Assembly: GCF_000243315.1 (NCBI RefSeq)
Contig: NZ_JH597761.1
Coordinates: forward strand, 611,334-651,106
From: Metallosphaera yellowstonensis MK1
GTDB taxonomy: Archaea > Thermoproteota > Thermoprotei_A > Sulfolobales > Sulfolobaceae
DNA: 39,773 bases
Direction: 5' to 3'
Position 1 is the stretch's first letter. Every line of letters starts with the position of its first letter. This document shows, one piece after another, positions 1 through 8,215 of this stretch. The notes beneath the pieces were generated by a model, which did not search any database, had not been told where the DNA came from, and saw only the letters and a program-made list of their open reading frames with translations. The translations under genes and the position numbers were made by a program.

Positions 1-714
1 GAGTTGCTCAGGGAGGAGGGGCTGGTGCTCAGGGCCCTCCTCCTGCCCGTGTTGGGAGGGAAGTTGAACGCCAAGCTCTGGACCCAGGAGCTGGAGGTGA
101 GGGGGGACTTCAAGTACGTGATCGTGGACGGGAAGTACGTGAAGTTGAGGGGAGGAAGGAGGGGGGTCCTCTTAATCGCGTTGGGACTCACTGACCACGG
201 TGTGAGGGCCGTGCTTGACGTGGTCCTGACCGGGGAGGAGGACGTAGTGAGCTACTGGGACCTCCTGGTGAGGCTGTGGAGGAGGTACAACCTCACCCTG
301 GTCGTAGCCGACGGGGTGAAGGCCCTAGACACGGCAATCTCCCGCTCCGGGATCCAGGTCGCGAGGCAGACCTGCCTGGTCCACCTCAAACGGAGGGTGG
401 ACAGGAGGGTGAGGGTCTTGCTGGACCTCCTCCTCTCCCTCGCCGAGTCCGTCCCCACCCGTGGCTCTCCCCTCCTCTCCTACCTCCTCGCCCCCAGGGA
501 GCTCTGGCCCCTCCTCAGGTCAAACAACCTGGCCGAGTCCTTCAACTCCCTCCTGGAGAGGAGGAGGTTCGGGAAGTGCCACTCTCCCTGGAGGATACTC
601 CAGATCGCCCAGGCCATAGCCCTCAACTACAACCTCTCGACCTGTTATCTCGCTCTTGTAATAATATTACAAGAACCCTTATTTCTTCGTGATATGATCA
701 AATATATTCAATAA
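1..714 (+). CDS. IS256/Mutator-type transposase, partial at 5' end
   Basis: C-terminal 236 residues of a DDE transposase that moves the surrounding IS256-like element. The first catalytic Asp is in VIVDGKYVKL (about residue 42 of the visible part), the second in VVADGVKALD (about 103), followed by the CxxH segment TCLVHLKR, and the Glu in NNLAESFNSLLERRR (about 178). The N-terminus lies outside the window; the corresponding N-terminal part can be read in copy 2 (5310-5487). The distance between the second Asp and the Glu seems short for the family, so an internal deletion is possible. The reading frame itself is open. Activity cannot be judged without the 5' end. Confidence 0.85.
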   Translation, partial: ELLREEGLVLRALLLPVLGGKLNAKLWTQELEVRGDFKYVIVDGKYVKLRGGRRGVLLIALGLTDHGVRAVLDVVLTGEEDVVSYWDLLVRLWRRYNLTLVVADGVKALDTAISRSGIQVARQTCLVHLKRRVDRRVRVLLDLLLSLAESVPTRGSPLLSYLLAPRELWPLLRSNNLAESFNSLLERRRFGKCHSPWRILQIAQAIALNYNLSTCYLALVIILQEPLFLRDMIKYIQ

Positions 715-779
715 TTCCTCCATTGAATAAGTCCAAATCAACAGAGATATTACAATTTGCAAAGGAGCCCTGAATCGCC
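1..779 (+). mobile_element. IS256-like insertion sequence, copy 1 (3' part, cut by window edge)
   Basis: Right part of an IS256-like element running off the left edge of the window. It carries the transposase reading frame and ends at 779 with the terminal sequence GCAAAGGAGCCCTGAATCGCC. The same terminus recurs inverted at 3203 and in direct orientation at 5525-5545 and 38153-38173, which defines the element end. The insertion interrupts an HD-domain gene on the minus strand immediately beyond 779. Confidence 0.85.
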
Positions 780-1165
780 CATCAGCATGCTCTCCTTCTA
801 TTTGATCTTTCCTAGACGTTTCTTTTCCTAGGCTATTCTTCCCTTTTTCCATTACATCAAGGATTTTGACTGCGTCTTCAAACGTATGAGAGAAAGGCAT
901 ATGACCTATGTCATGAACTAACGCCACTTTTTTGACCAAAGATTTATCTATCGACGCCTTTACTTTCTCTACCATAAAGGAAGCTACATGAAAAGTGCCT
1001 AGGCTGTGTTCGAACCTCGAATGGGTAGCCGAAGGGAAAACTAAATAAGCCAAGCCGTTCTGTCTAATATATCTTAACCTTCTGGAAATAGGGGTTATCA
1101 ACTATCTTTAATTCATCATCTCCGAGCGTTACATAACCGTAAATCGGATCTCTTATCCTTTTCAT
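780..1165 (-). pseudogene. HD-domain phosphohydrolase, frameshifted and truncated by IS256-like element
   Basis: Reading the minus strand from ATG at 1165 gives MKRIRDPIYGYVTLGDDELK and then ...IVDNPYFQ; after a one-base shift at about 1081 it continues RLRYIRQNGLAYLVFPSATH and RFEHSLGTFH, then ALVHDIGHMPFSHTFED. This is the N-terminal signature of SAMHD1/dGTPase-like HD phosphohydrolases (RDPIHGYI, FQRLR, HTRFEHSLGT, HD). The extra A in the CAGAAGG stretch explains the shift. The protein is cut after GEHADG by the terminus of the IS256-like element at 779, so the C-terminal part is missing. The start overlaps the stop of the upstream gene (ATGA), so the two formed an operon. In the family such enzymes remove phosphates from (d)NTPs; here it is certainly non-functional if the sequence is correct. 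Confidence 0.8.
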
Positions 1166-1490
1166 ATGTTAATACCCAATTCTTTCATAAGCCTTAACTC
1201 CTCTTCATCAAAATCGACGTTATCCTTAACGATCTTTTTCCACAATTTTAACGCTAAGCCCCTGATCACTTCATCATTTGCGTTTAGCTCAGGCGTTATA
1301 CCGTTACATGAGGACTCAACGTAACTAGTATACATCACACCTTCATCTACCGGTCTGAAATCCGAGAAGTCCTTATCCCCCTAGCAAGCAATATAAGAAA
1401 AGCGGCCGAATGAGCCGTAACAGTGTCGTAACCCTTCTCTATGAAGCACTTTATCATTGAAGAGACTTTAAACTTTTCAAGTGATAGCAT
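1162..1490 (-). pseudogene. small unknown protein upstream of the HD gene, frameshifted
   Basis: Not recognised. From ATG at 1490 the minus strand reads MLSLEKFKVSSMIKCFIEKG then YDTVTAHSAAFLILLARGI; a single-base shift near 1380 is needed to continue DKDFSDFRPVDEGV and so on to the end ELRLMKELGINI, where the TGA overlaps the ATG of the HD gene. Repaired length is about 108-110 residues. Strict translational overlap with an HD phosphohydrolase suggests a functional partnership. Too short for an ORF scan because of the frameshift. Confidence 0.5.
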
Positions 1491-1805
1491 ACATTTATCA
1501 TTTGTTAGTGATACTATATTAATCGTAATTCCTATGAGTTGGAATACAGAGAGCTAGGTGAAACTATTTGCGTAGCATTAAGGCATACCAAGTACTATAA
1601 TTGCTACAGCTTTAATACGACCAAGCAGGGATTCATGTTCTCCTCAGAGAATCATTTCCGTTTATTTTTCACTAGACAGAGATAAAACACCCACTGAGCG
1701 AGGTGTTTTAAAGGGGACAAACCACTCATCACCTTTTAACATTAATGAAAACATAGAGCAAACCCCGGTGACAACATAAGACGTTCTTGCTCTATCCTGA
1801 CATTG
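1491..1805. other. gene-poor stretch with one short unassigned ORF
   Basis: No convincing gene. A 48-codon plus-strand frame from TTG at 1539 to TAA at 1685 (LEYRELGETICVALRHTKYY at its start) has protein-like composition but no recognisable family and no good upstream signal; it may be a gene fragment. The hairpin at 1684-1709 lies at its end. Confidence 0.3.
1684..1709. terminator. hairpin AAAACACC / GGTGTTTT
   Basis: Perfect 8-bp inverted repeat (AAAACACC at 1684-1691, GGTGTTTT at 1702-1709) around a 10-nt loop. On the plus strand the stem ends in a T run, at the stop of the short 1539-1685 frame. It could act as a terminator on either strand or be an operator; the sequence does not decide. 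Confidence 0.35.
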
Positions 1806-1861
1806 AATAAGTTGGTGGAATAAACTCCACTAAGTTTAAAATAAGTTGGTGGAATAAACTC
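1806..1861 (+). promoter_or_regulatory. TATA box flanked by two identical 22-bp direct repeats, promoter of the AAA ATPase gene
   Basis: Two identical 22-bp units at 1806-1827 and 1840-1861 (each contains AAGTTGGTGGAATAAACTC), 34 bp apart. Between them and overlapping the start of the second is a TATA-like box GTTTAAAATA (1834-1843), about 27 nt before the ATG at 1866, the spacing of a leaderless Sulfolobales promoter. The repeats therefore sit just upstream of TATA/BRE and across the transcription start, the expected place for a repressor or autoregulator. Confidence 0.6.
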
Positions 1862-1865
1862 ATAT

Positions 1866-3107
1866 ATGAATGCGGAAGAGGCTAAAAGGATAGTCGCCGA
1901 CCAGAAGGAGTTGGTTGAGGAAAAATTGGCATCTAATTACATTAAGAGGGACACGGGGGATATTTCGAGATTTCTAACTGTACCAAACGTCCTGGCTATA
2001 TTAGGAGTCAGGAGGTCTGGAAAATCCACGTTATCATTAATGTTAGTTAAGGAATTAAACGTCAAGTTCGCTTATTTGAACTTCGACGACGAGAACCTTT
2101 ACGGGTTAATAGCCAAAGACTTAAAGTTAGTAGAACAAGCTATATATGAGGTCTATAGTAGCGACGTAGGTTACCTCATCTTTGACGAAGTGCATAACGT
2201 CAAGGGCTGGGAACTCTTCATCTCCAGGCTGAGGGAGACCAAAAGGGTGATAATAACGGGAAGTAACTCGAAAATGTTATCGGGAGAGCTAGCGACCTCG
2301 CTTACGGGTAGGCATTCCGATTTTATACTCTTCCCCTTCTCCTTCAGGGAGTACTTAAGGTTTAAGAGGGTTAGTGAGGAGACCCCTATATCTACGAGGA
2401 GGATTGCCGAGGTGAATGTAGAGTTGGAGAGGTATATGGAAGTCGGGGGTTTCCCGGAAGCGTTGATGATAGGTAGGGATCAAATTGACGTGATATATAA
2501 CGACATACTCTTTAAAGACGTAGCCTTCAGGTATAAAGTCAGGGAGTTGGAGAAGTTTAAGGACTTCTCTAAGAGTTTGATCTCCTACTACTCATCCGAG
2601 GTATCCCTCTCCAAACTAGCAAAGGTTATCGGAGTTGATAAGAAGACTGTAGACTTATGGTCTTTTGGCGTAGAAAACGCTTACCTAGTTTATTTCCTAC
2701 CAAGATACGGCGAAAAACCCAGGGAGAGGTTGACATACAATAAAAAGGTGTACGTAGTAGACCCAGGCGTCATTTCGAGAGTAGCTCTGAGGGCTAAGGA
2801 CAAGGGGAGGGTGATGGAGAACCTAGTCGCCTTAAAGCTACTCAGAGACAACCAGTTAAAGGGTCTGCATTACGTCAAAGGTAAGGACTTTGAGGTCGAC
2901 TTTTACGATGAGGTAAATTCACGATTACTGCAAGTGACATACTCTTCGGATAAGGTGGAGGAGAGGGAGTTTAAGGCTCTCTTAAAGGCTGAAGAGATGT
3001 TGAGGGCTAGAGAGTTGGTCGTCGTCACTTATGATATAGAGGGTGAGGAAGAAAGGGAGGGAAGAAAGATAAAACTCATCCCTTTATATAAGTTTTTATT
3101 GAGTTGA
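1866..3107 (+). CDS. AAA ATPase of the archaeal AAA_14/DUF4143 type
   Basis: 413-residue P-loop ATPase. Walker A GVRRSGKST is at residues 47-55, Walker B YLIFDE at 103-108, the sensor-like ITGSNS at 130-135, followed by the family hallmark SGELATSLTGR (139-149). The C-terminal half (about 210-370) corresponds to the DUF4143 region, with a winged-helix-like segment and a nuclease-like part (VMENLVALKL, KGKDFEVDF). Such ATPases are abundant and variable in Sulfolobales and are associated with mobile or plasmid-derived DNA; their function is not established. The start is the ATG placed about 27 nt after the TATA box, in a promoter with duplicated repeats. It is the only intact gene in a stretch of broken genes, which suggests selection or recent arrival. 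Confidence 0.85.
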   Translation: MNAEEAKRIVADQKELVEEKLASNYIKRDTGDISRFLTVPNVLAILGVRRSGKSTLSLMLVKELNVKFAYLNFDDENLYGLIAKDLKLVEQAIYEVYSSDVGYLIFDEVHNVKGWELFISRLRETKRVIITGSNSKMLSGELATSLTGRHSDFILFPFSFREYLRFKRVSEETPISTRRIAEVNVELERYMEVGGFPEALMIGRDQIDVIYNDILFKDVAFRYKVRELEKFKDFSKSLISYYSSEVSLSKLAKVIGVDKKTVDLWSFGVENAYLVYFLPRYGEKPRERLTYNKKVYVVDPGVISRVALRAKDKGRVMENLVALKLLRDNQLKGLHYVKGKDFEVDFYDEVNSRLLQVTYSSDKVEEREFKALLKAEEMLRARELVVVTYDIEGEEEREGRKIKLIPLYKFLLS

Positions 3108-4098
3108 TAATTAATTTGCACACTCCTACCCCGGTAGACCTTAAAGAGTGATATCGTTCTTTGCATGCAGTATTTGGAAAATCGTGTACCGCTAGTGTCG
3201 TAGGCGATTCAGGACTCCTTTGCGAATTGTAATATCTCTGTTGATTTGAACTTACTCAATTGAGGAATTACTGAATATATTTGATCAATTTACGAAGAAA
3301 TAAGGGTTCTTATAATATTATTACAAGAACGAGATAACAGGTCGAGAGGTTGTAGTTGAGGGCTATGGCCCGGGCGATCCTGTCCTCCAGGGGGAGTGGC
3401 ACTTGCAGAACTCTCCAGGATGGAGTTGAAGGACTCGGCCAGGTTGTTGGACCTGAGGAGGGGGCCTCCCTGGGGGCAAGGAGGTAGGAGAGCCCCGGGT
3501 GGGGACGGCGAGGGAGAGGAGTCAAGTGCGTCCCTCACCCTCCTGCTTCGTTTGAGGTGGACCAGGCAGGTCTGCCTCGCGACCTGGATCCAGGAGCGGG
3601 AGATTGCCGTGTCTAGGGCCTTCACCCCGTCGGCTACAACGAGGGTGAGGTTGTACCTCCTCCATAGCCTCACCAGGAGGTCCCAGTAGCTCACGACGTC
3701 CTCTTCCCCGGTCAGGGCCACGTCAAGCACGGCCCTCACACCGTCCTCCGTGAGTCCCAACGCGATCGGGAGCACCCCCTTCCTTCCTCCCCTCAACTTC
3801 ACGTACTTCCCGTCCACGATCACGTACTTGAAGTCCCTCCTCACCTCCAGCTCCTGGGTCCAGAGCTCGGCGTTCAACTTCCCTCCCAACACGGGCAGGA
3901 GGAGGGCCCTGAGCACCAGCCTCTCCTCCATGAGCAACTCCTCCACTCCAGTCCTCACCCTCTCCCCTGTACAGCACGGGTAAGCTCACCGTGACCCACT
4001 CCAGCCCGTACACTACCCCGGAGGGAGACCTTGAACCCCTTCAAGAACCTGTACCTGGCGTAACCCCTCCTCCTCACCTCCTTCCCCCTGGCGTACCT

Positions 4099-5309
4099 CG
4101 GTAGACCCAAAATCGTATTATGAAAAATAATTCTGACAGAATAATATCGATTCATGATAGATAACAGGATTTATATGAGTATTAAGAATTCAGTTGAAGA
4201 AAGGTTTAAGGTGAGGGAGATGTGGTATTACCGTGTGGGAGATCAAGGTGATAATACACTATCTCCCTCACCAAAATAACGTACAACAAATAGGATATAA
4301 ATTACTTTCCATGTTCTCCTTCAAGGGAAAGAGAAGAGGTGGCGAGAACCCTCATCTCGGCCTGTCTGTGGAACGATTCGGTGGAAAGCAAGTCGAGGGT
4401 GTATGGCGTGTCCCCACAGACCGTGAGGAATTACGTGGAGGAGCAAGGGGTGGAAGTTATTGAGAAACTCTTGGAACAAGTGAGGAAAATATCCTTGAAG
4501 GTACTGAAGGGAGTCAAGGAGATAGACCTCTCAATAGACTGGACAACCAAGACCTGGTACGGGAGACCGGTGGGAGGACTCGGGAGTTCGGAGGAGGGGA
4601 GCTCTTGGAACTACGCAACTGCGACGACTAAAGACGGGAAAGTGCTCCTACTGGCCTTCGTCACTCAAGTCAAGGGGATGACCGAGGATGAGGTCGTGAA
4701 GGCCCTCGTGGAGCAAGTCGTCGCCATGGGGTTCAAGGTAAGGTTGATGACTCTCGACGCGGGCTTCTACGCGATTGACGTGCTCAACTTCGTTTCGCAG
4801 TTCAAGTACATAATTGCCGTCCCTGTTGGTGATGTTAAGGTCTACCAGGAGTTCGACGGCGAGTACGAGACGAACAGTAAGAGGCACAGGAGGGACGAGC
4901 AGGTCGAGTTCAGGCTCCTCGTGTACAGCAAGGAGAAGGTCAGGAGAAAGAAGAGGACTCTAGTTTACTTCGCTAGGGCGACTAATCTAAACCTACCGAA
5001 GGGGGAGGTGTTGAAGTTGTACAACAAGGTGAGGGGTCCCATAGAGACCTCTTACCGGAACATCAAGGCTTTTCTCCCCTTCACCAGTTCCACCAAGTTC
5101 GTCTTCCGCACGTTGATCTTCGTGCTGGCCGTGGCCTTCTACTCCCTGTACACCGTGTTCAAGGGGGAGGTGAGGAGGGAGCAGTTCAGGTTACTCCTAA
5201 TACTCTTGTTTTCTGATGATTTATTCAATCTAAAAGATTTTCTATTTAAATCAATAGAACCGCTTATTAATATAGATTTATTTTCAAGGAGGTGATTTTG
5301 GGTCTACCG
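4099..5309 (+). mobile_element. ISH3-like insertion sequence, copy A (nested, 1211 bp)
   Basis: Terminal inverted repeats CGGTAGACCCAAAATC (4099) and GATTTTGGGTCTACCG (ending 5309), with a 4-bp target duplication ACCT at 4095-4098 and 5310-5313. Removing the element and one ACCT rejoins the IS256-like transposase reading frame. The same element occurs at 20755-21977. Family assignment to ISH3 (ISC1225/ISC1359/ISC1439 relatives) is from size, 4-bp duplication and transposase motifs, not from a search. Confidence 0.85.
4248..5295 (+). pseudogene. ISH3-like DDE transposase, N-terminally frameshifted copy
   Basis: Compared with the intact copy at 20905-21963 this gene lacks 5 nt near 4330 (after KLLSMFSFKGK), so the first about 30 residues are out of frame with the rest. 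From [11 protein letters not shown] (4339) onward 318 residues are open and closely match the other copy, with catalytic residues in [23 protein letters not shown] and [11 protein letters not shown]. Small indels elsewhere keep frame (one residue lost before DGKVLLL and one at EPLINIDLF). Translation from the ATG at 4339 could in principle give a shortened protein, but loss of the N-terminal part probably inactivates it. Confidence 0.75.
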
Positions 5310-5545
5310 ACCTGGGGGAGGTCCTCCTCTCCTCCTCCAGGGCCCTCCTCTCCATCTCAGCTATTTCATTTAATAGCGCGTCCTCCCCAACTACCTCGGG
5401 GACGAGCGTGGTCATCACGTGATTGGATAGATGTCTCATGGTATGACCTAGCGCTCGTCCCCTTTTCGTGTACTGATGAAGGATCAATTAAGTCACTTTC
5501 ATTCTATAGAAACAAATAGAAATCGCAATGGAGACCTGAATCGCC

Positions 5546-6078
5546 CCCTCTCAGATATAGAAAAAGTTAGGATGTTAACAGGCTTTAAGAACAGAAAAGA
5601 GCTAAGGGAAAGTGTGCGTTCACTTCTAGAGAGAGTAGTAATTTTATCTGGGGGTTCCATAGAAGGGAGTAAAATAAAAGTAGGGAATTACCTTAGCTCT
5701 GTAGACGAGTCTAGGATAGGGCTGTTGATTCATACTCTCAACAAAGTAGTCCAAGATAGGGCTAGGGAAGCTAAGCCTTTCGTACTATGCAACAATATTC
5801 AAGCAAATTACTATATAGCCGAGGCCGTAGTTAAACTTAAACAATCGGAAGTCTTGTCGATACCGATAGTAATTAAAGTAGAGGAGAAAGATAAATTGAT
5901 TGTTGAAAGAGTACCTTTATCGCAATTCCTTAGAGAGGTTTTACCCCTTGCTGCTGAGTGCACAGCTTACCCTGAATATGTGGAAATAATCGACAAGCCG
6001 TTCTCAGGCATAATTAGGGATATCGAGGTTGATAATCTTAGGTATTCCAATTTGAGTGGGGCTCGTTTCACCCTTTAG
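5546..6078 (+). pseudogene. unknown protein, 5' end lost to the IS256-like insertion
   Basis: About 177 residues remain in frame after the IS terminus (PLSDIEKVRMLTGFKNRKEL to NLSGARFTL, stop at 6076-6078). The open frame extends upstream into IS sequence, so the native start is missing. Alternating helical and hydrophobic segments (RIGLLIHTLNKVVQDRA, SEVLSIPIVIKVEE) look like a folded soluble protein, but I recognise no family or catalytic motif. It is not the missing half of the HD gene as far as orientation shows. Confidence 0.45.
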
Positions 6079-6082
6079 GGTG
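6069..6082 (+). terminator. short hairpin CACCCT-TT-AGGGTG at the end of the 5546-6078 frame
   Basis: A 14-bp perfect palindrome overlaps the stop codon and is followed by the T-rich CTTTTCTTTCC. It is compatible with a terminator, though archaeal termination relies mainly on the T-rich tract. Confidence 0.3.
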
Positions 6083-6248
6083 TACTCGCTTTTCTTTCCT
6101 ATTTTGGTAGCTTCCATATCTAGCCCAACAGTCCTTACATGAGGGAAAAGAGGTACGGCCCTTCAAACCTGTGAGGGAATTGGAGGTTATTAAAAGCACG
6201 GAAAGTCACATAGCTGGTAGACATTACCTACGGGTACACGCTCTCTCG

Positions 6249-6865
6249 TCATCTGCCGTGCCTCTGCTCCCTCCTGATCAGGTGTTGAGAACACTCCCTG
6301 AACCTAGGAGATATTTGGGGACCCAATATACCTTGATATCCGGAGTCCAGTACCCTGTCCCCAGTGAACTTAACCCATCCCCTCCCTTCGGGGTTCTTGA
6401 ATATCACCACTACTTCACTTACGATTCCTAGGATAACCCTGAGGTTGCCGTTGAGCATTATTGTCTCCCTCAACTTGAAGCTCCACTCCAGGTCAGACAT
6501 CCTTCTGACCTCCACAACCTTCCCCAAGCACCTTATGAAGGACTCCACGTCTAAGGTAACATCACCACCGTGTCCTTATCACATCGGAAGTTCCTCCTGA
6601 AGAGAGGGTTGAGCCTCCTCTGTAGGGCCTCGCCGACACACTCCAGGTACTTCACGCTCTCCTGATCTAATACCCCTATCCTGTACGTGAACTTGAAGGT
6701 TTTGGCACCAGGTGGAGGACTGTACTTGGCCAACTGATCCCTCCACACATCCACCACAAGCACCTTGTTAGGGTTTTCCAAGACCACGATGACGTCCCTC
6801 CAGTAGAGGTAGGGGGCCCTGAGGGAGGGTACCTGGTGCCACTGTATCTGCGGTTTGATTATCAT
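6249..6865 (-). pseudogene. unknown cytosolic protein, one frameshift
   Basis: From ATG at 6865 it reads MIIKPQIQWHQVPSLRAPYL and on to FRRNFRCDKDTVV; a frame change at about 6555 joins it to GGDVTLDVESFIRCLGKVVE and on to LIRREQRHGR, stop at 6249. Repaired length is about 205 residues. The start overlaps the stop of the upstream membrane protein gene (ATGA), so the two are translationally coupled. Contains a repeated theme (DVIVVLENPNKVLVVDVW, VVIFKNPEGRGWVKFTG) suggestive of a beta-rich fold. No family recognised. Confidence 0.55.
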
Positions 6866-7326
6866 CCATACATCTTCCTCTCGAGGTTCCTCATCCAGAG
6901 GGATATGACCAGAGCAACTCCGTTGAAGAGCATGGCCAGAGAGCCGCTAAGTATGAAGGGAAACTGGGTCTCTTTATCGAAGGGATTCAGCTTCGAGGAA
7001 GAGACTAATGCGAATATTGAGGCCATGAGTAGTATGACCAGGGAGCTCTTGATTACGTTCATGATGTATATCCTATTCAGCATGAGCTGTATTCCCAATA
7101 TCACTACGGCGTCGAACATGACAGAGAATATGGGTGTACCGACCTCGAGGGCTAGGAGAAAGAGGTTAGGTACGTAGAAGGAGCCCGAGACGTCATAGAT
7201 ATAGGCAGCCTCGAAGGTGGCCCTTATTATTGCTAAGACCATGAATACTACAGCTGAGACCGAGGAAAAGAAGTATGAGACGATCGTAGCGTATCTGAGG
7301 TAGTTGAAGAGTGGACTTTGGGACAT
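6862..7326 (-). CDS. unknown four-helix membrane protein
   Basis: 154 residues with about four hydrophobic segments: residues 12-34, 52-82, 90-110 and 124-145 (for example SSLVILLMASIFALVSS). No enzymatic motif and no recognised family. The final helix is followed by a basic tail (RNLERKMYG), placing the C-terminus probably inside the cell. The stop overlaps the ATG of the next, frameshifted gene, so they form a two-gene unit of unknown role. An A+T-rich stretch with ATTATAAAT (7356-7364) lies upstream and may be the TATA region. Confidence 0.65.
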   Translation of the reverse strand: MSQSPLFNYLRYATIVSYFFSSVSAVVFMVLAIIRATFEAAYIYDVSGSFYVPNLFLLALEVGTPIFSVMFDAVVILGIQLMLNRIYIMNVIKSSLVILLMASIFALVSSSKLNPFDKETQFPFILSGSLAMLFNGVALVISLWMRNLERKMYG

Positions 7327-7650
7327 GGAGTAATCAAGTGAAAAATGAATTATGTATTATAAATCTTCCTTATTAATTATAAGGTATTTCACCTCTGATC
7401 GTGATAGATTGATATGCTTTTTCAAGTTTTGAGTGTATGTTTTACTTTTTTCTAATCAATAAGAAGAGTTCCCTTCTCACTGCGTGGAGGGAAACGTCGC
7501 CGGAGGTTTCAAAAGAGGCTCTCGTCATATCCCCCAAAAGAGGGTTGGAAGATGATCTCTCAAGTGAAGGATTGAAAGCTCGGAAGGCCGTAGCCAACAG
7601 TTTCAGACAAACCGTAAAGTTTATATCATTTCGTCATAAACTTTTATACA
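7327..7650. other. intergenic region without a supported gene
   Basis: A 75-codon plus-strand frame starting at 7437 has no protein signature and I do not call it. Just before the IS607 tnpA start lies an 8-bp inverted repeat, AAGTTTAT ... ATAAACTT (7617-7643), with TATA-like sequence CTTTTATAC; it is either the promoter of tnpA or part of the IS607 end. Confidence 0.4.
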
Positions 7651-8215
7651 ATGCTAAGACCTAAGGAAGTCTGCCAACGCTTAGGAATATCCTATGCAAC
7701 ACTCAGAGAATACGTAAAGAAGGGATAAATAAAACCAGTAGTACAGACCGGGAAGTGGAGGTTCAGGGAGGATGTAGAGAAGTTAATGGGTATTGTCAAG
7801 AGGAGGAAAGTGGCATTATACGCTAGGGTATCGAACAAGCGAAAGGACGACTTGGTGAACCAGGTTAAATACCTAGAGGAGAACGTTAAGGATTACGAAG
7901 GTGATAAAAGACGTGGGGTCTTGGTTGAACGTGAAGAGGAAGGGCTTCCTCAACTGAGGATGATACTAAACAACGAGGTGTCGAAAGCCATTGCTTATCC
8001 CGGCAGACTTGTTAGGTTCGGCTTCGAGATACTTGAGGAAGTGTGCAAAGCACACGACCGTGAGCTCGTGGTGTTGAACTGGGAGGACAAAACGCCGGAA
8101 CAAGAGTTGATCGAGGACTTGATCTCTATACGTATCGTTCAGGGAGAAATTGCGAGGAGTGGGGAGTCACGAGTACGAGAAGGTGAGGAAGTGCGTCGAA
8201 GAGCTTAAGGCTTAA
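7651..8215 (+). pseudogene. IS607-family serine resolvase-type transposase TnpA, broken
   Basis: N-terminal MerR-like helix-turn-helix MLRPKEVCQRLGISYATLRE and then a serine recombinase domain containing LYARVS (probable catalytic Ser), DLVNQVKYLEENV and YPGRLVRFGFEILEEVCKAH. A TAA at about 7726 replaces the expected codon after VKKG, the middle of the catalytic domain has lost residues (DYEGDKRRGV), and near the end a frameshift separates GEIARSG from SHEYEKVRKCVEELKA. In intact IS607 elements this protein catalyses insertion with little target specificity. This copy is dead. Confidence 0.85.

Larger units (their letters stand above)
3290..5487 (-). pseudogene. IS256-like transposase, frameshifted and split by an ISH3-like insertion
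   Basis: The N-terminal piece is at 5310-5487 (TTG start, then ILHQYTKRGRALGHTMRHLS to ALEEERRTSPR). After the insertion it resumes below 4098 as YARGKEVRRRGYARYRFLKG, changes frame near 4010 and again near 3955, then reads VLRALLLPVLGGKLNAELW and VIVDGKYVKLRGG as in copy 1. Further shifts around 3540-3420 destroy the region containing the catalytic Glu (NNLAESFNS is still recognisable). The gene is a multiply broken relative of the transposase at 1-714 and is not functional. Confidence 0.85.
3203..5545 (-). mobile_element. IS256-like element, copy 2, carrying a nested ISH3-like insertion
   Basis: Both termini are visible: GGCGATTCAGGACTCCTTTG at 3203 and its inverted counterpart ending CCTGAATCGCC at 5545. 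Subtracting the nested element (4099-5309) and one target duplication leaves about 1.13 kb, normal for a small IS256-like element. No clear target-site duplication is seen outside the two ends, so it has either decayed or one flank has been rearranged. Confidence 0.8.

Noticed and set aside
1806-1861. Start of a CRISPR array
   Set aside because: Only two repeat units with a 12-bp gap and a TATA box between them; no spacers, no cas genes in the window.
3723-4013. Overlapping minus-strand ORFs in the IS256-like copy as separate genes
   Set aside because: They are out-of-frame pieces of one broken transposase, as shown by comparison with copy 1.
5546-6078. Second half of the HD phosphohydrolase displaced by the IS256-like element
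   Set aside because: Opposite orientation, beside a different IS copy, and no sequence feature linking it to the HD family.
7437-7664. 75-codon plus-strand ORF before the IS607 tnpA
   Set aside because: No protein-like pattern, overlaps the tnpA promoter and start region.
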